A stretch of 64,000 nucleotides of DNA from Blattamonas nauphoetae (Eukaryota; Preaxostyla; Oxymonadida). Under the pieces are notes generated by a model. It was given only the letters and a program-made list of their open reading frames with translations. It was not told the DNA's origin and did not search any database. The stretch lies in contig JARBJD010000313.1 in NCBI GenBank assembly GCA_033064195.1, positions 20,027-84,026 on the forward strand, in the 5' to 3' direction. Positions 33,846 through 46,320 of the stretch are shown one piece after another. The position numbers were made by a program, and so were the translations under genes. The stretch's first letter is position 1, and every line of letters begins with the position of its first letter.

Positions 33846-35244
33846 TTTACGCCAGTGTCATCAATTGCTCATCCTGTCTGCTTCTCCTTTTTCACTGTCC
33901 GAACAAAATGACACACATCACCAGATTTATCGACGTCACATTCCTCATCCTCTTCACAACTGAGTCGAGAATAGTTACAAACTGTATTCGTTTTTTCAAT
34001 CAATCTTCTCGTTTTCTCCTCTTCATTCCACCAACCGTTGATTCAATGTCAATTTCCTCAACCTTCCATTGTTTCTTCTGTTCTTCACCGATTTCGAGGT
34101 TGTTTGTTTTCAACAGACTGCTCAGCAGCCCGCTATCTTGTGTTCATTTCATCATCTCATCTCGCCAAAGATTCTTTCATCGTCGAGTTGTCTTCCAATT
34201 CACAGACTGAGCAACGTTCAACAGTCTGCTCTTCAACAGATCATCGAGACTCCTCATGATGTGCAAACGCCTCTTCCGCTTTTCTGGACCATCATCAGTG
34301 AGAAGGTGTGCTTGTGTGACGAACAGCTTCGGAATCGCGACAACTTTCACTTGTCTGAGACTGCCATCTTCCTCAACGGGCCAACAGTTTTGTAAAAAGT
34401 TTAGAGTCATTGAGGATGTAAATGACAGAAGAAGCGAATTAGTGAAACGACAAAATACTTGAGACAACCCGTGGATTTCACCCTCCTTCAATCAACTCTT
34501 CCATCTGTTTCGTCTTTTCCTCCATCTCCCATTGAAAAGCTGCCAGGTCAATCCCAATCGCTCCAATCTTCTTCATCGATGGAGAGTCCGTGGTTGAAGA
34601 GGATGAAGAACCAGAAACACCAGGAAACAAAAGAGGATGAATGATCATGTTCTTCAGAATGTGTTGATCCGCAACCACAGAAAGGTCCATCAGATGAGGT
34701 GTTGAGAGTTTTTGGGGAAAGTGGTTGGAGGAGAAGAGGGACAGTTTGGGGGAAGACACTCTCGTTCATCAAATGTGGAGGAGAGCTCGACATCCTTCGC
34801 AGAGTGGATTGGGTGTGGCTCTCCCGAGACTCGGACAACAGCGAGGGACACTCCTCGCTCAATGAGCCCTTCTCGAAGTTGAGTTCGTCCCTCATCGGCT
34901 TCGGTGGCTGTTGACTTTGCATTGCAGCGATGGTTGTGTGTCGACGTGGGATGGTTCCAGGACGACGATGACCAAATCATCGATGCCAGTCACGCGAAAA
35001 CGAATGAACAGCATGCAGAGTGGGTTGGGAGAGATGGGAGAGGTTGGATGGAGTGTGGACAGTGGAGAGGGGAGAAACGAGGAGGAGGGGAGGCGAAGGA
35101 AGTGAGGACGGAGTGAGCACGAGAGCAAGAGTGAGGAGTGGAGAGAGGACGAGCTGCCTGGTGTGTCGATGGTTACGCGAGCGTCTGCTGCCACTCTTTC
35201 TTTCAAGCGACACACCAGAGTGTCAGGGAAGGACTCAATCAGGG
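33846..35244. other. Intergenic; no gene supported
   Basis: Serine/phenylalanine-rich frames on both strands (for example 34069-34395 plus, 35248-34892 minus) overlap each other and lack domains or family matches. The last 250 bp are G/A-rich. The gene to the right ends at 35245. Confidence 0.45.
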
Positions 35245-38200
35245 TCAAAACAGTCCGACGTGTCGCATGCCGAAATAAGGGTACGACCGACTCGTCTCCG
35301 ATCCGACGTTCATTTCGTCCAGTTCGCGGACGGCGGAGTTCTCCTGGTCTTTGTGGAGGAGGGCTTCTCGCCTGTCCTCAAATCCTTCTTCCCTCATCTG
35401 CACTGCAAGGATCTCATCCGACGGATCGGCTGATTGGAAGCTGAGAACGAGCATCCGTTCAGAGTCGTCGTGTTGTGGGATGCATTCGGGATCGGTCAGC
35501 ATGAACACAAAACTGAAGAAGCGCGAAAGTCTGCGGACATTCTCAGACGTCGTGCTTTCGTCCTGAATGGCATACAACACAGCCGAGCGGATGGAGGTCA
35601 GAGGGGGACGAAAGAGACGGCACCACGTGTACTCGTCGGGAAAGTCTGTGTCATCGGGAAAAACCAGAGTGAGCCGGTTGACAGTTTTGTAGAACGAGAA
35701 GAGAAGTTGCAAGATGTGCAGAAGATCGGGCTCTCGTTTCGGAGTGCAAAGGGTCTCTCGCGGGATAATTTCGGTGATCGGGTAGTCCAGTTGTCCAGTG
35801 TCGATGGCAGACTCGATCACTCCTCGCTCCCATTCGGCCTGTTCCCCAACGCCCTCCAAGAAGCGAGTCTGCGTCACATTTCGAGTTCCGCATGCTTCGT
35901 CTGCAAGAGCCCTCAATCGTTGTTCCAGCTTCCCCAACACTGCTTGGAGAAGAAGGCTCTGTGCGTGTTTTCCTGATCGCTGGAACACTTGACGGAAGCT
36001 GGGGAAGAACAGAGCCTGGTTTGTTGCGTCCGGAAATCGTTGGATCAGCACTTCGAGCGAGATGATCCAGTGTTGGAAGAGGAAGTCGGAGAGAGGGAGA
36101 CTCATTGTGGGCTTGCGGGTCTCGCCCAGAACGGCGATGGGTTGGGAGAGTGCGTGGAACGGGGCAGGGGTGTCGCGAGTGGCTGAGGCGAGTTCTGCGA
36201 AGAAGTTGAGCACAGCGCTGATCAGAACCGGCGATGTCGAAGACAGAAACGGTGCCAGAATCGGAGCGAGGGAAAGGGGGTCGGACAGCTGCTGGTTCTG
36301 AACAAGTTGTGTGCATTCTCCAACCATGTCCAGTGTTGTCTGGAGTGCTTCCCCAGAAGACCACAACACGTGCCCGCGATAGCTGAATTTCATCGACCGC
36401 TTGTCTGCCAGCACGGAGCTCAGTTCCCTTACACACTCCACCACATCTCCCTCCAAACTCCGTTCCAGCCACTGCAGACGAGCCAGTTCGGAAAACACGC
36501 CCAGCACAAGTTCTACGTTGTCCGTTCCGCGTGAGTGGCTGCGAAGGAAAGGCGTGAACCCATCCACGAACGTCGGGTTGTTCAGAAGAAAGACCTCCGA
36601 AAGAGTGTGTTTCGACAGAACGCGGAGAGCGATGAACAATCTGTCGTCTGTCCCAGCTTCTTTCAGCAGTGCCAGAACTGCTTCGCACTGGTCTGGTTTG
36701 AGTGTGGCGTTGCCGCTTGGAACGACAGCCAGCTCGGTCAACGCCCGCCATCGACCTTCTTTCTTCGACACGAGACGGTTCATGGCTTTCTTGTGCAGCT
36801 GCGCAACCTCAACAGCTCGGGGCCTGTTCCCAAATGTGTTGGACCTGTTCCCAAATGTGTAGGGCCTGACAGGTTTTTCTGTTTTGTTCATCTTTGAGAG
36901 GATGATGTCGATCTGGACGATTGTGGTGGATGGAATGTCAGGAGCATCCGCAAGAAGGAGGTCCAGAAGTGCGTCTTCAGTGGAGAGTGTCGCAATTGGA
37001 TGAAAAATAGCAGCGTCGAAGAGATGTTGTCCGATGATTCCGACCAAGAGATTCCTCACTCTTTCCGAGCGAATCAGAGAGTACAAGAGGAGGATTCCGG
37101 CAGTTGATGATGTTTTGGAGTGATTAGGATCCCGACGGGAGGAATTGCCCGTGTTTTCATAGATTTTGGTGATGAACTCAAAATAATGCTCGATCGTCGC
37201 TCTGTTCCTCTCCTCGTCCTCTAAAAGTGTTGAAAGACGATTGTAAAGGCTGAAAGGAAGCATCTGTTGGAAATACGCGAAAGAAGACGTGTTCCTCCGA
37301 TAAGCAAGGAGCACGTCGTGAAGGCTGTTGAACGAGGCCGACATATCGGCGGAAAGGTCAAATGGGAAGTTTGGGGGAGGAGAAACCCAAAGAGATGTGT
37401 GATTGAGCAATGTGGTCACTTCATTTGCATCCAATTTCGTCAGAAGAGTGAAGGCTTGGATCGCTTCGGCAGCAGCATCTCCAGCGATGCCAGAACGAAA
37501 TAAAAGATGAACAAGACATGAATTCATCCACCAATCAATGACTTCTTGATTCTCCTTCGTCATTTCTGGGTAACAATTCATGATTCGCCAAAATGGCTTG
37601 AGCTGGCGGTTCAGGTCCTCTTGATAGTTTTTGCGGTGAGAAAAGCGAGAAGTTGAATCTGAGAGAGAGATGACTGCGCGTTGAATGAAGTCTGAACACT
37701 TGAGAGGGTGCCGTTTCACTGTGAACAGGGTGAGAGGTTGAAAAAATGGATCAGAAGCAGAACCCCATACCAAGAAGAACGAGGATGTCGGTTTTGATAT
37801 TTGATGCACGTGTCCATGCTTTGAGGTTAAACGGTTGATATAAGATATTGAGAGTCGAAATTCCGTGGTTTGAGATGAAAGATGGAATCTCCCCTTCGTT
37901 CGCTGGCACACGGAAGTAAGTTGAAAAAAATGAACAAACTAGACATAAGTCGGAAGAAGAAGGCCAGAATGATTTCGACATGTCGAGGACAATCCATAAC
38001 CTTTTCGAGAAACGTGAGTCCTCTCTTCGAAATCGACTGAGAAGAGAATTCACGAGAAAATGCAGACAGGCAATGCGATACAGCACAAGGTCGACCCGAT
38101 AAGCTCTTGCAATTGCGGCATTTTGTTCGGTGAGATCTTTTCGTTGAGCCCGATGAGATCGGCCTGCTTTGATTGAATAATTTCGAAAAGATCTGTTTTG

Positions 38201-38798
38201 ATCCCATGAACCATGCTTGAGACGGTTTCTTGTATGGTAAAGTTGATGAATGACCGATAGATGTCAGATCGTTGCGGATTGGAGAAAGGGGACGGTCCTT
38301 TTGTTTGTTCGTCTGACTGCGGGATTTTTTGAAGAACAGAGAGCGTGTTAGTGACGACAGAGGGAAGGAGGAGGTTGATGGTTGGGTCTAAGGAGAGCGT
38401 GGCATTTTCTGAGAAAGATTCAAGAATCTTCCATATCTGAGAAGATCATGAGATAAACAATTCCAAACATGAACATAGAGAAACGCTGACTGCTTGGTGA
38501 CAATGGAGAGAGTGGCCTTCTCCAGAACCGCCAGACACAGCCCGGACTTGACGAGAGAGTTGCAGTTGTCGTAACTTGAACATGCTGTGAAAATATTTGG
38601 AGGAAAGCAGGAGACCGAGTGTTGACAAAATCCAGGAAAGGTTGGTCTGTGAAGAAATGACGCAGATTGAATGAAAAGCAACGAGAAAAATACGATTGAA
38701 GTCTTAGCTTGAGACGCTGTCAAAAGATTCGACAGGTTCTTGAGATCTTCGTATGTCACAAGGATATCAATCAGGGTTTCATCTTCTGGAAGACACAA
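35245..38798 (-). CDS. Large multi-exon helical-repeat protein, unknown function
   Basis: The main exon (37718-35245) codes for more than 800 residues of leucine-rich helices (SVLISAVLNFFAELASATRD, LFIALRVLSKHTLSEVFLL, LLLQAVLGKLEQRLRAL), suggesting a HEAT/armadillo-type scaffold. Upstream, two introns look sound: 37719-37770 (GTATGG..CACAG, 52 nt) and 37903-37939 (GTTTGT..CCAG, 37 nt). Between and beyond them lie coding stretches in changing frames, including NATLSLDPTINLLLPSVV near 38400 and a first exon from 38798 (MCLPEDETLIDILVTYEDL). The junction near 38050 is not resolved. A 21-bp tandem duplication near 36835 gives the repeated TFGNR. The final residues include an acidic DPSDEILAVQMREEGFEDR. 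The 888-codon frame reaching 37911 runs through an intron. Confidence 0.65.
37719..37770 (-). other. Probable 52-nt intron
   Basis: GTATGG at the 5' end and TTCACAG at the 3' end, with a T-rich tract before the acceptor. A frame reading through it exists, but the encoded residues are unlike the neighbours. Confidence 0.55.
37903..37939 (-). other. Probable 37-nt intron
   Basis: GTTTGT...TGCCAG with a T-rich interior. Splicing joins a stretch ending FFFRLMS to one starting NEGEIPSFISNHG, both of coding character. Confidence 0.55.
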
Positions 38799-39229
38799 AA
38801 GGGAACATTTGATTGAATGGAAATTGAGGATGAATGCGAACTGTTGAGGAGTTGCTGGAGCTGTATGAGTGATCTATTTGATAAATCAGGGCGATCCGAA
38901 AATATATCACGAAATAGTGTTTGGAGAGTGTCCTGAAAGAGTCAAATCAGAGAGAAAGAATGAAGTGAAATGTGATGTGGAAAATGATGCAAACAACGGG
39001 ATCAACATCAAGCAATATGTTTCCGACAGCGCTATCTCGATCAATGACTATCGGATTTTCCATTGAGAAAGAATGAGATGACTGAGTTGATCTCTTGTGG
39101 TTTTGATCAGAATCTCACATCCAAATTGACTTCTTTCTAAGCTTGTTGGGCCTATTCCGTTCACTTCCAAAAAATCGGTGTCTTGAAGGGAGAACATCCA
39201 TATCTGACAATTTATTACGAGAGAATAAT
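38799..39229. other. Intergenic, A/T-rich; nothing recognised
   Basis: A 65-codon frame at 38869-39066 has no family resemblance. The right edge is the target site of the next element. Confidence 0.5.
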
Positions 39230-39825
39230 AGTGGCGTCACCAATCGGTGTCCTGTCACCAATCGGTGCTTTTTTCTTGAAAAATCACGATGGATCAAACT
39301 AAGAAAAAAATAAATTTTTAGAATTATACTCCCATGCAATCCCGAGAAAACCTCAAAATACCCCCTTTTGCCCGTTGAAAAAAATCGTTTTGGCAATATC
39401 TCAACAACCAATGTACCGATTTTGATGAAATTTTTCACAGAAACGTTTTTTTGGGGAAACAAACATTTTGAAAAAAATTCGGAGAAAAAATTCTGGGTAT
39501 ATGGGAAGATAGAAAAAAACCCATATTTTTCTCAACAAAAACTTCTTAGGAAAAAAATCGGTTTATTTTTTGAGCACCATTTGTCGAGATCTATACGATC
39601 ACAATGCCTTTTATTTGATTCAAAACGGATGGCTAGTTGTGGAGAAAAAAGGGGAAAAAGTTGAGAAAAATGTGTGCTTTCGTAACGATATAGGTATTTT
39701 GAGGTTTTCTCGGGATCGAGCCGGAGAATAATTCAAAAATTTTATTTTTTTCTTAGTTTGACCAAAAGTGATAAGTCCAGAAAAAAGCACCGATTTATGA
39801 CAGGACACCGATTGGTGACGCCACT
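39230..39825. mobile_element. 596-bp foldback MITE with Maverick-like ends
   Basis: Left end AGTGGCGTCAC, then CAATCGGT, 10 nt, CAATCGGT; the right end is its inverted copy with AAATCGGT as second 8-mer. Beyond the 37-bp terminal block, the ends stay inverted copies, imperfectly, for roughly 150-200 bp (shared AAACTAAGAAAAAAATAAA and TCCCGAGAAAACCTCAAAAT). Flanks ATAAT and ATAAC form a 5-bp target duplication with one mismatch. No coding capacity. 39826-40103 to the right is non-coding. Confidence 0.8.
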
Positions 39826-40103
39826 ATAACCTAGTTGAATAGTAAAGTCAAAACACACCTCGATCACCTTTGGCCCAGAAAGTCCACTCGTGTCCTCTTT
39901 TGCCCTTCAACCGAGATGCGCTGTCTTCTTCAGTGTCTTTACCTCACTCTTTACTCGCTGAACAAAATACAGATGATCATTGTCGTGAGATGAGAAGAAA
40001 CAATGAAATGACATGAACAATGAGAGTGATTGGTTCGTTGTTTTCAACAAAAATGAAAGCGAAGGAGTGGACATCATCACCAAGTGACGTGCCAAAAGGT
40101 TCG

Positions 40104-43100
40104 ACGGTCTAAATTGGCCCCATGAAACTGCATCATTCTCCTGAACCAGGGAAGTTGCTGGTTGCGAAAGTCGTTCACCTTCTTCTTGACCAAGACGAAC
40201 TCCACAGCATCCAGCCAGCCTTCCTCCAGAAAGAGATGAATTGCCAGGCATCTGAGTAGTCCCATCAAAATAGGTAAAACTGGGATCAATTGATGTCAGT
40301 GCCTAAATTTGGACTGAGATCAAATTTCAACTCTTTTCCTTTGAGATTTTCTCATTATCACTTCATTAATCATGTTCAATTCACTTCTTGTTTTCACATA
40401 ATGCTCTTCAATATTTCAGACAGCTCTTATTTCCCAAAAACACGCACGATCACAATCACCAACACTTCTTTTTTCGATGTATTCCCTTCATTGACTTTAG
40501 TCAGTGAGAAAAAACCATCAAAGAAGACATAATAACGCATTATCGACTTGTTTTAATAATTATTGTTGTAGAACAAACTGAAACAGCAGCACCCAAAGTT
40601 TGCATTTTCATGATCTATGAAGTGACCATTTTCCTTTTTACTTTTTTTTCCATTCAAATATCATATATAAGAAGACTTTTTTGAAATGAAAGAAACGAAA
40701 TGGTATTGTAGGTATTTAGTGGGATCAGATCCGACTGGGATCACTGGGATCAAATCAGAAGCCTGTGAATTGCTCTTCGAATCCTCGTCTTTTCTGCTCG
40801 TCGCTCGCAAGAATCGCATATGCTCAGAACAAAAACCTTGAGGATACATTTGTATTCGATGAAAGTGCTGTCATCCAACACTCCACCGACAATTCGAGAG
40901 AAGAATCCGACACTCCGGAGGCACAGAGCGATCGTGTGCTGGTCACACAATCTGCAGACGTCGATAAAGACTCTTTCTCGATCGATTCTTGCTATACAGT
41001 ACGAGATCTCGAGTTCGAAGATAATCGTGTTGAGCATGTGGAAGGATGGAGAGAGCAGTCGTTCGAGCTGAGAGAGAGTCAGTCGGGTTGCACAACGCTT
41101 AATTTGAGGCAAGAGGGCTTCTGGAAAAGCGAGGAGGTGTTGGGTGAGGTGCAGCGATGCACGGTTGAACGAGAGTCTGTTCTCTCTGACCGCTCGCATC
41201 ACAACACAAACTGTCTCCAGATCCACATCGTCCCACTCATCAAATGTTGGTTGAATGTCGTTTGGCTTTGGGCAGAGGAGAGAGTTGATTGGATGAAGAT
41301 AGAAATAGTCGATGTGGAGAGAGAGGAGAGACTCGAGTGCGTGGAAGAATTGTTCGGTTGTTCGGCCCGCTTTTCTGAACAACTCGGGAAGATAGACAGA
41401 TTTGAGTTGGTTTGTGAAGAATGTGCAGATGCGAAGGATGGTATTGTCATCCAAACACGAGTCGCTTTCGAGCAGACCAACAATTCTATCCACAACACCG
41501 AGGATCTCTTCGTCGGTGAGACGGCAGACAAGTTCAGACGTGAGGATAAATTGTGGTGGAGATGAGGAGCGGGCTGCCTCATCCATTTGCTGTCTCAATT
41601 CATCTCGAAATGATTGTGCCACGCTGTCTTCTCTCTCATTTCGAAACAAGCGGATGAAAAAACCAAGAATCGTGTTGTCTCGCTTACCATCCAAAGCAAA
41701 TGGATGGAGGGAGAGATGGATGATGTATTCGCTTGTCTGTTTGTGGAAAGAGTGATGAGTTTTGTTAATTTCGTTTAGGAATTGGTCTTGTTCTCTCGAT
41801 TCTGTTTTATTCCAAACGTTCTGGATACGATCATTCATCACTTTGATGAGTTGTGAGTGGAGTGATTCGAATTCATTTGTGAAGGGCAGCGTCGAAGGAT
41901 TGACTGCATCGAAGAAGGCAGGGAACCAGCCGCTCCAGATGCGCTCCTTAGCAGTCCCGTAGCTGAGATGATACATAAACCGTCTGAATGCTTTGATAAT
42001 GGCAGTGGTGTGGTGTGCCTGTGTAGGGACGAAGAGGGCAAAGAGTGATTGTGAAGGAAGTACCAACGATGAAACAATTTTTCTGTCTTCTGTGATTGAG
42101 AATGTGCTATTTGGATGGAAGACAGGTTCAACTTGATGTGGCCAACACGACATGAAGTTAAGAAACGCGTGGAATCCCAAATCTGAATATTGCTTCCCCT
42201 CGCCCATTCGAACAAGCAAATCCTCAAATGTCTGCACCCAGGAGTGTTCGACACCACTTGACGTGGCAAGATCCGACCATGAGGCTTTTTCTTCATTTAT
42301 GTTCGTTCTCACATCTTCAAAAAATCGCCGAATGTCAGGAGAGGAGTGTGGAGCTAAAAATTGCGTGATGTGGCGCCGGCACACTTTCATGTGCCACAAG
42401 AGTGATGGACCTGAGTGAAAATCGGTGCGATGAACTGGATGGGCGAGAAGGAACCGCAAATAAAGACAGAATTGTTGGAAAATGGGTTTGATGATTTCGG
42501 ATGTGACCTGTCGGTCATGAGAGGAGTAGGGGTAGAGCTTGAGATGACTGAGGATGTCGTCTGGGGTGATGGAGGATAAACACACGTTCACGATCGATGT
42601 AAGATGGCGGTGGAATTCTATTGTTGTTCTGTTTATTGGGATTGCGTGTGGCTTCAGGTTTATGAAGAGCTGAGGCAATAATCCTGTGGAAGCCACTGCC
42701 GCAGAGAACGCCTTTGTTGAATACCGCAGGCTAGCGTCGAAGAAGGAGACAGAAACAGCTCGGAGCTTGTCGGATGGATGGGAAATGAGTTTGATGAGAG
42801 CAGACGTCACTTTCGTTTGGCATTTTGCCTCCTCAGGAATATGGTTTCAAAGAAATTTGTGGGGTGATCTTCGCGATATTTTATGTGTATGATTGCGTAT
42901 TCAAGGAAACTGACAGCGTGATTAACTTCAATTTGCGTGAATGTCTGATTAGAGTTGATCTGTTCGAAGAGCGAGATACAGCCTTGTTGTAGAGCATCGG
43001 GGGTGATCGAATTCTGTTGGACCAACCTCCAATCCGAAGGGATGGAAGTGGGATAAATAATCTCAGTACTCCCCACATGGGCTTGTTCTGACATTGACGC

Positions 43101-43109
43101 AACATTCAT
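40104..43109 (-). pseudogene. Large helical-repeat gene, copy 1 (frameshift plus MITE insertion)
   Basis: ATG at 43109 (MNVASMSEQAH). The frame shifts at about 42839, where this copy has GG and copy 2 has GGG, then runs for nearly 690 codons from 42810 before the hAT MITE (40245-40765) interrupts it after RRAIH. The last 45 codons are on the far side (LFLEEGWLDAVEFVLV), but the very 3' end differs from copies 2 and 3 and lacks their GDLIDWDDTD ending. The product is helical and leucine-rich (ALIKLISHPSDKLRAVSVSF, LTQHLLAFPEALLPQIKRC), similar in build to the genes at 8285 and 35245. Function unknown. Confidence 0.8.
40245..40765. mobile_element. hAT-type MITE, 521 bp
   Basis: Ends CAGGCATCTGA and, inverted, CAGGCTTCTGA (one mismatch), flanked by the 8-bp duplication TGAATTGC at 40237-40244 and 40766-40773. 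Copies 2 and 3 of the host gene have a single TGAATTG(C/T)TCTTCG at this place, which confirms the empty site. The 8-bp duplication and CAGG ends point to hAT. The interior is A/T-rich and non-coding. It is absent from unit 2, so it arrived after the tandem duplication. Confidence 0.92.
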
Positions 43110-43239
43110 CCGCTTTCGTTTCAGTTCATATAGAAGAATTTGCTTTGAAATTCGGATATATTGACAATCATTCGCATTAATAGTGAGTACATCAGTTGTA
43201 TAATGGATCGAAGGCGAAACAAGTGATGTTTTGTTGCAT

Positions 43240-44927
43240 CAGTGGGTCAACGCAATCACGCAATGTGCAATTTAAGTTAGATCATGGGTTGATCGTAATC
43301 GATTCTCTAAGTGAGGGTCATGCCAAAAAGTAAAGTGGAAAAAGGACACATCCCAACAAAAGAGGTCTTCACAGAATATATCGGACCGTTTTTCGATCCA
43401 CAGCTCACCGAAATCCTCTATCTCGAATTCGTTCAGCATCGTGGGGCTTCAGACGCAGAGAAAGCAAGATGGTTCGTTAAGAGAACCAATCTCGTCCAGC
43501 CCATCAAGCAGCTCCAAGGTGAATCAATATCGCGGGGTCTTGGCATCTTACCATCCACATTCTCGCGAGCAAGATCATTTCAATGCAAGAAAACTGAAAA
43601 AGGAATGGGAAACAGACTTTTGAGTGACAAAGAGGAGGAAGAGGTTGTTCAGAAAGCAATCGATGCCTTTCGAACGGAAAAACCATGGAAGCTTAAAGAT
43701 CTCCGACAGACAATTCAGACAGACTTTGGGTTCACAGTATCTCACAATTTCCATCAGAGACTTTTAACTCGACACCAAGACAAACTTAGCATGAACGCTT
43801 CAAACCACGGGAAGTATACAGAATGAGAGCCAACCCAGCGGACATAGAAAGGCACAAGGATGAAATTTCAAAGGTATTTGACGAAACTCCATGGTCTTTC
43901 ATTTTTCACACAGATGAAAGTCAATACCATGCTTGGGAAGATTGCACAACTCAAAAATTTTTGGTTCCAGCCGATCAACAATCTGAAAATCACATTCCTG
44001 TTTCACGATCTGAAAAAGCAATGACTCTCCTCCCTTGTCTTTGTCTCGACGGATCATCTGAGATCCCTTTCTTCGTGATCGGGACTACAATTGATGTACT
44101 GAAAATGGCCCAAATTGGTGTGGTACATGGTCGAGATTGTTTAGTTTATCAGTCGACAACTCAATGGGTCGATTCCGACCTCTTTTTCGAGATGGATTGA
44201 ACATGTCCTCGTACCCACCATAAATTTTCGGCGAGTGGCACTAAACCTCCCAGACCAAAAGGCTGTTTTGATCACTGACGGACTCAAAGTCCACGGGACC
44301 GACGAAGTTCGCATCATTCTCGAATCGCACAACATCCAATTGTATCTTCTTCCTCCCAACTCATCTCACCTAACACAACCGTGCGATCTCGGCATTTTCG
44401 GGGTATGGAAAATGAGGATAAATGAACAACGAGGGAGAGAATGCGATTCTACAATTGAGGAGTTGATCGCCATTGCCACGTGTGCCTATGTTCAAAGCAC
44501 CTGCCCAATCTCCGTACGAAGTGCATTTAGAGCTGCTGGACTGGATGTATCTTTGACGGACGATGGATTACTCCCGGCTGTCAACCATTCAAAGATGGAA
44601 CAGATAGCTCAACAGCTCCGTGGAGAAAATGTCTCGATCTCTCCCAAGAAAGAGCCCACTCGCAGAAAGACACGTCCACAACCCTTTGGAATCCTACCAG
44701 CCTTCTCCCAAGATCCAGAAAAGAAAAAACAATCGAAGAAAGGTAAATCGAAGAAAGCGACACCAGCAACTCACACATAAAATAGGCAACTAACTGTTAT
44801 ACTTTTCATACACTCATTGTTAATCTACTCAATTCTACGACAATAATAACCCAATGAATAGAAATCTAGAGCGATCAACCCAAGCACCGGTTTAAATTGC
44901 ACATTGCGTGCTTGCGTTGACCCACTG
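43240..44927 (+). mobile_element. pogo-type DNA transposon, copy 1
   Basis: TIRs start CAGTGGGTCAACGCAA and continue through CACGCAATGTGCAATTTAA with one mismatch; weaker inverted similarity (GGGTTGATCG) follows. Immediately outside are GCAT on the left and ATGC on the right, so the flanking dinucleotide is AT rather than the TA usual for pogo/Tc1. It contains the transposase relic at 43311-44780. Identical placement in copy 2 shows that it was duplicated with its surroundings. Confidence 0.85.
43311..44780 (+). pseudogene. pogo/Tigger-like DDE transposase, copy 1 (frameshifted)
   Basis: Same sequence as the copy at 51947-53415 except for one extra T at about 44180 (CTCTTTTTCG against CTCTTTTCG), which cuts the catalytic part into 43823-44200 and 44235-44780. 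The first catalytic Asp (HTDES) is in the first piece; the second (ITDGLKVHG) and third (QPCDLGIFG) are in the second. It cannot make a complete enzyme as written. The difference is in a homopolymer, so a read error is possible. Confidence 0.85.
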
Positions 44928-46320
44928 ATGCGATGGAGTTTGCAATCTGCGAATGAATGTCATGCTTCTCCAAAGTCGAAGACAGAAAATATTGTGTTTC
45001 AGGATTTGACTGTGTTTTGTTGTGCTTTCCCGCTATTGTATGCTTGGGAGGCATGTTTGACGGATCTGCCCTCACAAGCCATCTTGACAAAGCATCTATT
45101 GATTATTCTCGATGTCATGACTGTTTTTCATTGCTTTCTTGAAACGAAATTCAGATGATCACTGTCGTGAGATGAGAAGAAACAATGAAATGACATGAAC
45201 AATGAGAGTGATTGGTTCGTTTGTTGTCAACAAAAATGAAAGCGAAGAAATGAGCAGCATCAGTCAGTGTCATCCCAATCGATCAAATCGCCCAAATTGG
45301 CCCCATGAAACTGCATCATTCTCCTGAACCAGGGAAGTTGCTGGTTGCGAAAGTCGTTCACCTTCTTCTTGACCAAGACGAACTCCACAGCATCCAGCCA
45401 GCCTTCCTCCAGAAAGAGATGAATTGCTCTTCGAATCCTCGTCTTTTCTGCTCGTCGCTCGCAAGAATCGCATATGCTCAGAACAAAAACCTTGAGGATA
45501 CATTTGTATTCGATGAAAGTGCTGTCATCCAACACTCCACCGACAATTCGAGAGAAGAATCCGACACTCCGGAGGCACAGAGCGATCGTGTGCTGGTCAC
45601 ACAATCTGCAGACGTCGATAAAGACTCTTTCTCGATCGATTCTTGCTATACAGTACGAGATCTCGAGTTCGAAGATAATCGTGTTGAGCATGTGGAAGGA
45701 TGGAGAGAGCAGTCGTTCGAGCTGAGAGAGAGTCAGTCGGGTTGCACAACGCTTAATTTGAGGCAAGAGGGCTTCTGGAAAAGCGAGGAGGTGTTGGGTG
45801 AGGTGCAGCGATGCACGGTTGAACGAGAGTCTGTTCTCTCTGACCGCTCGCATCACAACACAAACTGTCTCCAGATCCACATCGTCCCACTCATCAAATG
45901 TTGGTTGAATGTCGTTTGGCTTTGGGCAGAGGAGAGAGTTGATTGGATGAAGATAGAAATAGTCGATGTGGAGAGAGAGGAGAGACTCGAGTGCGTGGAA
46001 GAATTGTTCGGTTGTTCGGCCCGCTTTTCTGAACAACTCGGGAAGATAGACAGATTTGAGTTGGTTTGTGAAGAATGTGCAGATGCGAAGGATGGTATTG
46101 TCATCCAAACACGAGTCGCTTTCGAGCAGACCAACAATTCTATCCACAACACCGAGGATCTCTTCGTCGGTGAGACGGCAGACAAGTTCAGACGTGAGGA
46201 TAAATTGTGGTGGAGATGAGGAGCGGGCTGCCTCATCCATTTGCTGTCTCAATTCATCTCGAAATGATTGTGCCACGCTGTCTTCTCTCTCATTTCGAAA
46301 CAAGCGGATGAAAAAACCAA

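Noticed and set aside
40765-46219. Plus-strand frames of 266 and 304 codons in the duplicated gene
   Set aside because: Exact antisense shadows of the large minus-strand gene, present in both copies only because of the duplication.
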